A stretch of DNA of 64,000 bases. Origin: Tethya wilhelma (taxonomy: Eukaryota; Porifera; Demospongiae; Tethyida; Tethyidae). This document shows positions 48,072 through 59,305 of the stretch, in pieces (within the stretch, counting starts at the first letter, position 1; each line of letters begins with the position of its first letter). The notes beneath the pieces are model-generated. The model made no database searches, had not been told where the DNA came from, and was given only the letters and a program-made list of their open reading frames with translations. The translations under genes and the position numbers were made by a program. The stretch covers positions 3,542,752 to 3,606,751 of the forward strand of contig CAXIPT010000007.1 of NCBI GenBank assembly GCA_964030475.1. Direction: 5' to 3'.

Positions 48072-51000
48072 CTATGCATATTTTCTCTTTTTCGGAGCGG
48101 GTGAATCATGTTCTTCCCAAGAGGCAATAGGGAGTTCTGAATTCGTAACAGTATAAGTCTGTTTTACTGCATTCCAATTCAAATCCTTTTCCCACAGTGC
48201 CTTGAAGTCTTTGAGAGAATCATCTATTTTGAGTGTATCCTTGATTTTTGCACGGTACTTCTTACACTTCTCTGGTAGTGGCGGAAGGAATGACCTGCAT
48301 AGATAATAACCCATGCAGTTACTATACATAGGCAATTATTGTAAGACATCGCATTGTTATTACATTCTTTTACCTGTGGTTTATCACAAGCCATAAAAAA
48401 GTCACTCCTGTACTTGATAATCTGTCACCAGTAGCTCCAGCAGACAACAGACTTTTAGGTTGGGATATTAACAGCACATCCTCGTCACAATTGTACAAAA
48501 TAACTCGAAACGATGTACGGTCCATAAGAATAGTTGGTACGGTTGGATTTGACTTACTATGGTGGTTCTTTTCAATAAAGCTGGATGTAACACAGGTTGC
48601 AATTGCCTGGGGCAAATGACTAACCCGCACAGAGGATTTTATCTCAAATAGACATGTCACTCCATCACTCATTTCAGTTTCCGAATCCTCTTCCCTTGTC
48701 AACTCTTTAACTTCAACTTCATCTTCAACTTCATCTTCAACTTCATCTTCAACTTCATCTTCATTTTTCATTCTTGATAGCACAAAATAAGTTTCTCTCA
48801 CTCGAATATCTGGAGTGCCATGCCATGTTACTGGGGATCCTATTCCAATGAATCCCTCCTTTATCCCAGGAGAGGGTTTCTTTTTTAGAAGAGTTTTATA
48901 CATAGACGTTTCTAGGATGATCTCATCTTCTTTGCAAATATGCCGTAAAACTTGTGAACATATATTCAGAGCAAGGGTGCTTTCTGGCATTGATTTGTTG
49001 TCATCCCACAAAACGGATCTACTTCTGCAGATGAACTCCAGAGCTTTTCTGTGCACTTCCGTTAGTTCAACATGAAATAAATCTTTAACGTAGAATGCTT
49101 TCTGAGCTGTTTTTTTTTCATTTAAATGTGCCTCAAGGCCAAACTTCGCATCACTAAAAGAACATCTTGTACATGCAGAGGTACTTAAAGAGTGAGGAAT
49201 GAAAGCAATATGATTGACTACATCCATGATATAACCCAATTTTTTTTCCAAGGAGGAGAACTCTGTGTATAGAAACAAAAGCACAATAGTGAAATCCTCA
49301 GACTAACTACAGTCTGTAGGGACACACTCTTTTCTGCCTACTCCCCTAAACACTGACTGCACAGGTACAATGGGTTAGTTTCATCCCCCAAAAAGGGCCT
49401 GGTACACATAGAAGGACTAGTTAGTAAAAAAAAAAAAAAAAAAAAAGCACTTAGGCAAATGATATGACTGTTTCGGTACTAATGACTATTTACTATTAAT
49501 TTTTTAGATTTATATGGCCTACTCTGAGCTTAAAACTTCATAAGGTTTTACGGAAAGTAATAAAGACAACAGTATAACAGCAATACTACTAATAATAGCA
49601 AGCACATTAGAAAGTAAATTGTCAATATGATAGCACAGAGTCTCATGTTGATTGTGTGAAAAAATTGTCAATATGAGTAAATAGAGTAAACTGTCAATAT
49701 GATAGTAAATTGAGTAAATTGAGAAGTAAATTGAGTAAATTGTCAATATGATAGTAAATTATGAGCGCACAGAGTCTCATGTTGATTGTGTGAGAAAACT
49801 TTTAGAAAGTAAACTGTCAATATGATAGCACAGAGACTCAGGTGTCAAGGAAGATCCAATACAATTTTTAAAGCTAAGATTTAGTTCTGAAGTTTCATTT
49901 TCTTTCATGCATACACTGAGGGTACAATACACAACACCCACTATTTTGTCGATTAGGAGTCCATGAACTGCACAATTCTCAGTACTTTTCCCTTTCTTTA
50001 TGTTTCGCATGATTTTAGAAACCAAAAGAATATGTAATCCAGCACTTACTTCTCCTAGCATTTCCGGTAGTGAATGCCCACCTGAATGCCCACCTAATGC
50101 AGATCTTTGGTGACAGTTTTCAATGATATCATCACAGGAGTCCTCACTGCTATCATCATGGGGGAGAGAATCGTATAGTTTAATACAATAATTGTGGGAG
50201 AGAATCGTATAGTTTTTATGGAGGATCACATCTGGAGCTCCTCTGAATATGAAACATTTGTCACTAACAAAATCTGCTCTTAGGGCTTTAAGGACATCAA
50301 CAAAATGGGTGCCCATTTCAGCACTATACGTAACCGATTGTTGGCTGCATAAAAGCCCTCCTACAAGTCTCCTAGTCCAGTCGTTTTCGATCCAATTATG
50401 AATACCTGAAGAAGGTGCTTCAAACATTGTTCCTTTGTCAGGTGCCCTTTTTGCAATGATTTTTTCTAACGTATCAATATGTGGTCTGATATCAGTAAAG
50501 CCACCTGACAATATGGTATTAAAAACCTTCAACAAACACTCGTTGCTGTGAAAGAATGGAAGCAAATAAAAGTGATGATTTGCCGTTGTACAAGCTTGCA
50601 TATCTGTGGATTTGTTTGTCTTATAAGGACCACCAGTGAGTAAGTAATACACTTGAGCAGCGTACATGATGAGCATGTTCGAATACATACCAATTTTCCA
50701 GTCCATCAGGTTTTATGAAAGAACCACTAACTTCCCAATCTTCATATTTACCCAGTGATCTTAAATTTGCCTTATCCATGTCCTCTGAAATGACTTTCAG
50801 CATGCCCTCTGCATTACGTACATATCGTTGAAATTGCTGAATCGGAAGTACATTTGGCACTTCAGAAATAGTAGCCGATACTTGAGAGAAATACACAAAA
50901 CCAAAGTATATAAATGTGACCTGGATTAAAATATAAATCATACGATAAATGTCACCAGATACGTACGAGTCACAGTAAACAATTATTGGTAATTAGGCGT

Positions 51001-51225
51001 ACAGAAACACTGTTAGATCTTTTTACCCCCGTACCTGTACCTCCACTTTCCTGGCCTTAGAAGGTAGTGAACATGAATCATTAGACCTTTTTGTTATCTT
51101 CTTACCGCCCTACAGGGGCAAAGATTTGAACATGTACAAGTGAAAGAAACGATTTTACTAAAACCTATTGGAAGTCACTAAAAAACCGTTCCACTAACCT
51201 GTGAGCTGCTACCTTTAGATGACAT
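48072..51225 (-). CDS. Two-module PD-(D/E)XK nuclease-like protein
   Basis: Proposed exons: 51225-51199 (MSSKGSSSQ), about 51115-51040 (Lys-rich), 50920 to about 50680, about 50620 to 49810, 49261-48376, 48295-48072; roughly 700-750 residues. Outer joins are phase-consistent; the two around 50620-50690 and 49810 are tentative. The C-terminal module shows WHGTPDIRV, a Glu/Asp-rich insert, CLFEIKSSV, then LPQAIATCV: the D...ExK...Q order of PD-(D/E)XK nucleases. The N-terminal module has RGAPDVIL then MLGEVSAG, where the ExK Lys is missing, so it is probably inactive. The tail ends PAPKKRKYA, a likely nuclear localisation signal. No known family was recognised; the nuclease reading is motif-based inference. 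Confidence 0.6.
48714..48770 (-). repeat. 12-bp in-frame repeat encoding (DEVE)n
   Basis: CTTCAACTTCAT is repeated about four to five times and encodes DEVEDEVEDEVE between the two active-site motifs of the C-terminal module. The length of this acidic insert is likely polymorphic. Confidence 0.9.
49600..49835. repeat. Degenerate tandem repeat of a 45-60 bp unit
   Basis: CAATATGATAGCACAGAGTCTCATGTTGATTGTGTGA and shortened forms of it recur at about 49620, 49690-49790 and 49815, with GTAAATTG fillers. On the minus strand the first unit encodes the end of the N-terminal module (SLCYHIDSLLSK), so the repeat includes the 3' edge of an exon and its donor, making that splice site hard to place. Confidence 0.75.
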
Positions 51226-51618
51226 ATTGTCCAAATTCAAAATTTAATACATTAGTTCTACGAATCCACAGCTTATATACTATCCTACTCACAAACAAGT
51301 CAAACAGGTTCCTAAAACAAGTACAGCTCAAAAGGCAGGCAAAAACTTGCACAAAACACACAAACAAGTACAGATTATAATTAAACAGTTCACACACAAA
51401 TTAACCACACAACCAACACAATTTAACCACTGAACTGGGCAAGTTAAAACAAGCATCTAGAGTAGTACAAACAAGTATCAACAAGCAACCGATGTGACTG
51501 GAAGTAACAAATATGTGACATGTGCAACGCTGGGATTGAGTGCGACGCACAACACAAATCAATGGGATACATGCTTTGGTAGTGAACGCTCAGTGTTTGA
51601 CAGCAGTTTTACAGTGAT

Positions 51619-52058
51619 ATGTGCATGCCCAAGATGTTGGCATTTGTTGCAATCCAACTCGTAAGTAAATCTCACCCTCCACCTTCTACCCTCATACCCT
51701 CAGATCCTAACAACTTCACACCCTCACACCCTTATATCCACATACCCTCACACCCTCACATTCATATAATTATACCGTCATACCCTCATACTCTAACACC
51801 CTCGCACCCTCATATCCTCACACCCACACGCACCACCTCCATAATGTATCCTTTTGAAACTGAATCTTACATTGTCCCATACATACAGCTATCTGTGCCG
51901 ATGGTTCTGTAAGACTGATGGGTGGTAACATAGAAAGAGAGGGACATGTCGAGATCTATATCAATGAGACATGGGGAACCGTGTGCGACACACTTTGGTC
52001 TGCGAGTGATGGAAGTGTTGCTTGTATTCAGGCTGGTTATTCAAGAGTTGCTATTTGA
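51619..52058 (+). pseudogene. Truncated SRCR-domain gene fragment
   Basis: A possible signal-peptide exon (51619-51660, MPKMLAFVAIQL then GTAAGT) is followed after an ACCCTCA-rich intron by 51889-52058, which encodes SVRLMGGNIEREGHVEIYIN, ETWGTVCDTLW and SVACIQAGYS, the first half of a scavenger receptor cysteine-rich domain, before a TGA at 52056-52058. The phases of the two pieces do not match, and the second half of the domain (normally four more Cys) is absent. Probably a relic; a missed exon is possible. Confidence 0.6.
51690..51835. repeat. Degenerate ACCCTCACA repeat
   Basis: About fifteen loosely repeated ACCCTCA(C/T)A-type octamers and nonamers fill the intron between the SRCR fragment's two pieces. 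It is not a canonical TTAGGG telomeric repeat. Confidence 0.7.
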
Positions 52059-52185
52059 GAATAATATAACCTGATCTGATTTTTTTTAAAAAATCAAAAC
52101 AAAACAGCTCAAAAGAGAACACTATAAAACGTCACACAAATTATTTTTAGTAACAAAACAGCACTTATATAGTGACATAGTTCCT

Positions 52186-53387
52186 TTAATCACCATCAGA
52201 TTCTATTTTGGATGGCTCCCACATTGTTTCTCCATTAACGTACTCATATGAATGCTCCTGACTGTCCTCACTAGGACTCCTGGTGTGGACATTGACCTCA
52301 GCATATGCTGGCTCTTCTTCATCTTCTATTGTTGTTGGATTCACGAATGTATGCAGCCCATAGGCTTCATTTGTATCAATAGTTGATTGTCTGTTACTTT
52401 CCCCCGTAGCTTCCTCTGCCAGTTGGTTGCAGCTACTCCTCTCCATCATCTCTACAGCAGCACTGTGTGTATATATGTGTCCCTGAGCTTCAGCTGCAGT
52501 TGTGGCTTCAAGATGCTGCACCGTTTGTTTCTTCCTCAGAATGTAGACAATGATGAGGACTAGTATTGTCATGATGAGCAAAGAGATGATCACAACAACC
52601 CCTCCACTAACTGTACCTGCAACAATTGCCACTGTGTTTGTGTTTGCTTGGTCAACATTTACTGAAATGTAGAAAATAAAATAACTCATGATGAATCATT
52701 GTTACCAGAGTATTGAAGTATGCACAATATGAATTGAACCCTTACTTTGGATATTGACAACAGCTGAAGCAGAAGTTGATTTTACATCTCCTTGCGTTAT
52801 GACACATGTGAATGTCTCTCTTGGTGGGTTTAGGTTGCCCACCACTAGCATGAGGGAAGAGGTGTACACCAGGGTATCTCCTTCCCTCTCAGCTGGGGTG
52901 CCTTCCACAAGGTTAAGCAGCGCATTTCGCTCCCATGCAATACTCGGAGGAAACTGTGGACTAGCCTCCACTGTACACACTAATGTCACGGTGATATTTT
53001 CATTTCCAGTTTGCACAACTGTTTGAATTGATGGCTCAACAATCGGGTTCCTCAGGATTGTTTCAAGAGTGACTGTAGCAGTGACAGTGAGAGGTCCTGG
53101 TGTAGAATCAGCATCTTGAGTTGCTCTACATGTGATGCTGTTCTCCCCCAATGCCAGCTCGGAGATATTGACAGTGAGGATTGAGGTGGCTGTCTCCTTG
53201 AACCCAGAGGGGAATTGGAAGTGGTCATTGGTCGTGAGTGTTTGGAAGCTTAAGTTCTCTATGACCCAATCTAACCTTGGGAGGGGGTTGGCAATTGTAG
53301 AGCAGTTTAGTGTGAGTATGTCATTATTGTCAATGCCAAGAGTAACATTGTGGGAGGTTGGAGAGATTGCTAGGTCATCAATGACTG

Positions 53388-53422
<35 letters not shown>

Positions 53423-55597
53423 TCAAAACGTCACAACAATGTTCTTTGTGCTAGCATAGACTTACAATTCTTGTGGAAGTATGTAATAGTTCCTGGATCT
53501 CCAGTGTTCACTGTGTCTGGTTGCCCATCTACCAGACCCGCACACTGATAGAAACCATCTGCCATAGGTTGAAGAGATATTTCAGTTGATACATTTTGAA
53601 TATCCACCAACCACTGGCCCATTGGCAAAGCAGGACATCTCAGAGATAGTATTTCACTTGAAGCCTTTACTGTTTCTGTTGAAAGATTAGCCTGATTAGA
53701 GGCTATCAGTGTGTGATGAATAAATAGTAGCAACAATGACTGACCATTAGTAGTTATTGTTTTGCTTTGGTTAGTATTCTATAGACTGTTTACCTCGTGG
53801 CTCTACAGTAATATTGAAGCCAGCTGTTGTTGCTCCAACTTGGCATATGTACTCCCCACCCTGGGAGCCTGCAATGGAGGGAAAGTCGAGACTGAATGGA
53901 CCACCACTCACTGTGGGTGATCCCATCGGTCCCGTAAAGGAAGGAGTGACTGCCTGATTTGAGCTGACACACGGGATAGTGACCGGGTCCCCTTCAGAGA
54001 CAGTGAGGTGATCAGGAGGAGGGAGGATGATGGTGTGCTCAATACCAAATGCTGTACCTAAAGTGGGAGAAAAGATCACATGCAAGCCAGCCTTTATAAA
54101 TGAAGGGTAGATGAAGTACACAGACAACATGAATTCACATATACCATTGTAAAGCAAGACAGCTTGAGAACTGGTAACAAAATTGCCATCGCTGTACCAA
54201 GCTTCACATGTGTACAATCCTTCATGTAGCCTTCCAACAGAGTCCAATACCAGAATACTAGTACCAGGATCAGATAAGTCTGATACCACTGTCACCCCGC
54301 TGGCCGGATCAGTTCTCAAAATTTGACTAAACCCTTCACCAGAGCCACTGCCTGAACCACTATAGTCGTAGTCAATTGCACTGAAGGGCATCATTTCAAA
54401 CCTCCACTCTATCTCTTGGAGGTTGAGGGTCGGGTGGACCGTGCAGGAGAAGGCTGCAGACGCCACACCATTGATGGGAGAAGCAGTAATATTTTGAGGT
54501 TGATAGAGAAATGATGGATCTGAAAGGAAAATGTGACAGTCCAGAAAGACATTGTACAAACTTGTGACTAAGGCACATGGCCATTATACCCTTGAATTTT
54601 ACCAGCTTCCTCACTCCAATATTGCAGCTAAAAAGGAATCTGGCTACAAGGCTACACACATCTATCTAAAAGTGTTTCCTGCAATGTATAGGTTGAAATA
54701 GGCAACTGTTTGCTCAGATTAGCTGCATAGTTTAAACATGCATAGCATTATACTCCATTAAAACTTGAATATAACTGAATTTAAACTTCAGAGCTTCAAC
54801 TAGTTACAATGCCCCGTCACTTTAAGTCAGTATCTCTACTACATGCACTCACCTGGTAGTAATGCAACACTGTGGCTACGGAATGATCCTCTTGCTGTAT
54901 TAACTTGACAGTATGAGAATCCTTCCCCACTCTCAATAGAGACTGAGGCAGCTGGTATATCAGGGACTGGACACACCTCCCTTAGATCAGTGCCTCTGTA
55001 GACCTCCAGAGGAACAGGGTGAGTGAAGAAGAGGTTGTCCACTGTGTGTGTGTGTGTGTGTGTGAGGAGAGAGGGGCACATGCAAGTGTGGATCTATATA
55101 TCTTTGCATTGGTGTCAATGTATATATATAACTTACTCAACACAAAGTTTACATCCAACACTGCTCCAGTGTCCACATCCTCACAATGAAACATGCTGTT
55201 TGTGTTTAAACTATTCACTGGGACAATTCGCAGTAGACCGCTATGTTGAGTGACCCCAAATGCCTTCAACCCGTCACTCACTGGTGCACTACTCTCACCA
55301 TATCTCCATCTTGTAGTCCCAGAGGAGCTGCTGGTAGTACACATCACCTCAACTAGAACATCACTAGCTGAGCCAACTACGATATTGCTGGGGTTGGGAA
55401 AAGTTTGGTTGGTTTCCACTGAGAAGATTTGGAGTTCTTGTTGGAAGGAAACTGTATAGCAATCATGAATTTTGTTGTTTAATTTAGTAGCTTTAGTACG
55501 TACATTTTACAATGCACATGGAAACCAGATTAAATGAACACTCACCTTGAAGATGACTCCAAACAAGAATAAGAAATGTGCTTCTTAAGAATGTCAT
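52186..55597 (-). CDS. Single-pass receptor with multiple Ig-like domains and a tyrosine-rich tail
   Basis: Eight exons (55597-55546, 55451-55137, 55043-54853, 54519-54145, 54057-53794, 53702-53466, 53384-52746, 52660-52186) encode about 850 residues. The start MTFLRSTFLILVWSHLQ is a signal peptide. Ig-like Cys pairs with intervening Trp are visible, for example FSCTV...IEWRFE...YTCEAW, LNCSTI...LDWVIE...ITCRAT and VCTVEA...IAWERN...FTCVIT; I count four to six domains. A long hydrophobic segment (VVVIISLLIMTILVLIIVYI) then RKKQ marks the membrane anchor. The 130-residue tail has tyrosines in HIYTHS, EAYGLH, PAYAEVNV and SYEYVNGE; YVNG fits the Grb2 SH2-binding YxN pattern. No kinase domain. 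Likely a cell-surface recognition or adhesion receptor; ligand unknown. Confidence 0.85.
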
Positions 55598-55599
55598 TT

Positions 55600-58460
55600 C
55601 AAAGGCAAATTCTTGATTATTTGATGAATAAATGATACTGTCAATTAAATAATATATAGATCTAGAGACCACTCACTGGGCCAGGCTTTCAACAATGTTA
55701 GCACTATAAAACATCCTCACAACCATTTACTATTGGAGTTAGACCATGACTATACATGCTTGGCTGTATTACTTATACCTATGTAACAATATATATATAT
55801 ATATACAGTACTATACATGTACCAATACCCTTGCAAGGATTTGTGGAATCCTGAGGAAAACAAGTGTCAAATTGATGTGAAATTTGAGAATAAGAAACAA
55901 TTAGCTATGAAATGGTAGCCACATGAATTCAAAGAGTTTGTTTTAGCATCATAGCCTAAAAATTAACTATATAAGTTACATAAATAATGGCGAATCTGAA
56001 AGGGAGTATACCATGTATGAATACATTGGCCATAAACCCCAATTGGCTACTGATTAAGAAACTGAATCATGGAAGTGAACTAACTTGTTTTCATTTAGTA
56101 GAACCTAATTTCCCCTTATAGTGCAAAGTATGAAGTCGTGAATTTTGACTGCTACATGCATATGTCTGTCTGTTTGTTTGTTTATATTTGTTCCATTGAA
56201 ATCCTCAAAACAAAGCTCTAGTCATCAAAATTTGGATACTATTGCGCAGTATTCAAAAATTAAGATGTGTCTCGATAAAAACTGTAATTTCTGAGAAATG
56301 GCAAGACTTGTAGTTTCAATTGGCCATGCATATGTCTATATAGGTGGCCGGTCACACCTATTGTAGTGTCAATCTCATGCAAGCCTCATAATAACAGCTC
56401 CGCATGGTGACAAATTAAGCTGGGGTGAAATGTTTATAAACTAAACACTAAATACATCTTGACATCTTTGCAATACAACTGTGGCTGTGCACTATTCATC
56501 TGTGACCTGATACCCTCAATGCATGAATCAGAGTAACCTACAACATCAATGGTTGTCTCTTTAATAACCTTCCAGTTATCTCAGGAGTCCCTCAGGGAAG
56601 TATATTAGGCCCATTAGTTCTTGTTCCTGATCTACATTAACAATCTTCCTCAGAGTGTCACTCATACAGAACTCTTCCTCTTTGCTGATGACACCAAGTG
56701 TCTCAAATCCATTCAGTCTGGTGTTGACTCGTCCAAGCTCCAATCAGATCTCTGCCCACTGGAGCTCAGTGGAAATTAACTTTCAACGACTTAAAGTGCT
56801 TTCTATTAACATTCATCAATTACTCAGCATCGATGTTACAGCACCAGCATTGCACCTATTCAATTAATAATTCAATCATTTCTTCTTGCTCCTCACATAA
56901 AGATCTCAGCATTTTACTCACCTCCAATCTCAACTGGTATGAACACATAGCCAATATCACTTCAAAGGCCTACCAAAAGCTAAGACATATATTCAATTTC
57001 TCCAATAGTTCACTAGCTAAAAGGAACCTTTATCTTGCTCTTGTTCGCTCTAACCTTTTGCATGTATGCTTCTCAAGTCTGGAGGCCATCATTGTTGAAA
57101 GATATTGCTACTCTTGAAAGTGTACAGCGTCGAGCAACCAAGTTCCTATTGAATGATTGATTACTCTTCCTCCTATAAGAGCCGCTTGATGTCTCTAAGC
57201 TTGTTTCCACTAATGATGATTCTTGAACTTAATGATATTAGTCTCTTTATCAAATGTTTATAACAACCGTGCCCATCTTTTGACATCCTCTCAATTATCT
57301 CCTTCAATGAAAAGGATTAAGCATTTTGGCTAGTCATAATGGAATGTACTAACATCACATCAAGAGAAAGTGAAAAAAAAACTTAAGGAACCATTCACAC
57401 CACAATTATAGGTAAACATTGGAGCTGCTTACCCTTCCTAAACACAACCATAATATATGTGTGTACGGATCCTTAGTTGTGCTGAATTCACGTTCATAAT
57501 TATTGGAAAACATCAAACAAAACAAGAGAGATGATGATTGATGTCCAACTAGTTCACATGCACCAAGTCTGCAGTGAGGGTCGTCACGAGACAATGGCCA
57601 TTTTGTGATGACATCACAATCCAAACAGTGGCTTACCAGAAGAAGGTATACTCTACAAAGATAATTATCATTCATAAGTACAGCTGGTAGAATGACAAGA
57701 ATCATGCCGATACTAGTTTGTCCTAATAAGCTCTCTAATGACAAACTAGAGCTAATAAAATAGAAAAAAAAATATTAATATTAATAAATTTTGAAACTTT
57801 ATGAAAATATCATATACTGGAATAATGTGTGTTGCAACAATTAGAAAACCTCTATGTATTATGATAATGAAATTTGTATGCATGCAGATATGTACATAAT
57901 TGGTGCATGGCTCAATAGGAATGAAGACATACCTATACATTCAACCAACAGCTCAGTGGTGATGCAGCAATTGACAAGACAAATCTTTGTGTGGGTGCAC
58001 AGAATAAAAAATGACTGCTGTCAGTGGAGAAGATTGTTTGCGCATGCGCATTCATATAATTCGCGCGCGAACTAAAACTACAAAGTAGGAGGAACGTCAG
58101 TCTGCACATCGATGGTCTGATGCCTGCAAAATTATCTTCTCTGTAAGTATTTAGGTACCTATCACTTTATGCTTTTATGACATGCATAAATTAAAATGAG
58201 AAGTAAATACTAAAGGCCAGGTGGCCTGAGGGCTCTCAGTGGGCATTAATTAGATAGACACTGATCTAGATCTACCATTTACTATGCCTCAGCCAAGAGC
58301 CTATCAAGCGTGGACTACATGTATATATATATATATATAGAACTGTCCAACATGCAATCCTTGACAATTTGTGCTATGTGGTTGTCGGTACTGATAGTGC
58401 ACTGGTATGTGAAGAGTGGTCAAGTTTATCAAGGTCAGTAGCTACATGAGGTACTATCAG
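55600..58460. other. Gene-poor stretch
   Basis: No intact gene is supported. It holds the receptor promoter (upstream of 55597), a TA run at 55788-55804, a decayed repeat at 56160-56400 that faintly resembles 28370-28620, the LINE remnant at 56500-57350, and AT-rich sequence with only short chance frames. CGCGCGAAC-type GC-rich sequence near 58040-58070, followed by a possible GTAAGT donor at 58143, could be the promoter and 5' untranslated exon of the 59306 gene. Confidence 0.6.
56500..57350 (+). mobile_element. Decayed non-LTR retrotransposon (LINE) reverse transcriptase
   Basis: In shifting plus-strand frames the sequence reads VISGVPQGSILGP, then TELFLFADDTKCLKSIQSG, then LTSNLNWYEHIANITSKAYQ and AKRNLYLALVRSNLL. 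The first two are the conserved reverse-transcriptase blocks of LINEs (the FADD catalytic block is complete); the third matches the downstream region of Jockey/CR1-like elements. Several frameshifts and stops break it, and no endonuclease domain is visible, so it is a 5'-truncated dead copy. Confidence 0.85.
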
Positions 58461-58461
58461 C

Positions 58462-58954
58462 TAGTCTTGTGAGCCAGATGTTCCGAGAGGGGGAAAAGAA
58501 ACGTCTGGTAACTGTTGACCACTTTTCATGTGCAATCAGAGAATGTTGCGACTGCCAATCAGATTTCAGTATTTTGTAATTTCGAATTTATGAGGTAAAA
58601 TTTCCCGCCAACTCTAAAGCCAACCCATCAGATTGTTCTTGTCATGTGAGACCATAGCGCTGTACAATCATTGTCCACAAATAGTCCACGTCTAGATCTG
58701 CAAGCTTTGTAAGACAGAAACTTTTGCCGTTTGTGTAGAACATGGCTCAAACCCATGATTACTTCACACTGGAGTACACAAAGAAGAAAGCTGCCACTAA
58801 ACTCAAGTCTTCTGGCCAAGGAAATTTTAATTCACGTGAAAGGATGCTCTTATGTCACACTAATGAATGTCTAATTGCACTCAAAAAGTGGCCTACATGC
58901 AGTTACCAGACATTCCCTTTTCCCCTCTCTCGGAACGTCTGGCCCGCGAAACTA
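58462..58954. mobile_element. Mutator-like MITE with 9-bp imperfect target duplication
   Basis: Terminal inverted repeats of about 70 bp start TAGTCTTGTGAGCCAGATGT and, on the other strand, TAGTTTCGCGGGCCAGACGT, both continuing into TCCGAGAG and a G-run then an A-run as in the 21545 element. Flanking 9-mers are ACTATCAGC (58453-58461) and ACTGTCAGC (58955-58963), one mismatch. About 493 bp with no transposase; the frame at 58742-59110 is chance. Confidence 0.78.
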
Positions 58955-59305
58955 ACTGTCAGCTTATACGTGCACCACAAAACTCAACTATTATTAGCTA
59001 TATCTCTCATGATACATCTGCATATGACACTGCATAATAGCCGGAGTATATTATCTATGATAATTTTACTAAAATTAGAATCTGCGAAATTTTCAAATGT
59101 GAACTTTTGAATGTGAGGACCTGTTAAAAATTTTTTTTTTATGTACCATATTTACAAAAGTTAAATATCTGAAAATTTTGTTTACAAAATATTTTTAACA
59201 CGAAAATTTGTTAATCTACGGTAGCTAATTGCCTAGTAATATGATACCACATCACACATCGTTTGTGTGCTGTATTCATGATCTCTCTGTACATTATTCC
59301 TAGAA

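Noticed and set aside
51690..51835. Telomere-like interstitial repeat
   Set aside because: ACCCTCACA units are irregular and do not match TTAGGG or a known telomeric variant.
58742..59110. 122-codon plus-strand open frame
   Set aside because: It lies partly within the foldback element's right arm and has no recognisable domain or splice signals.
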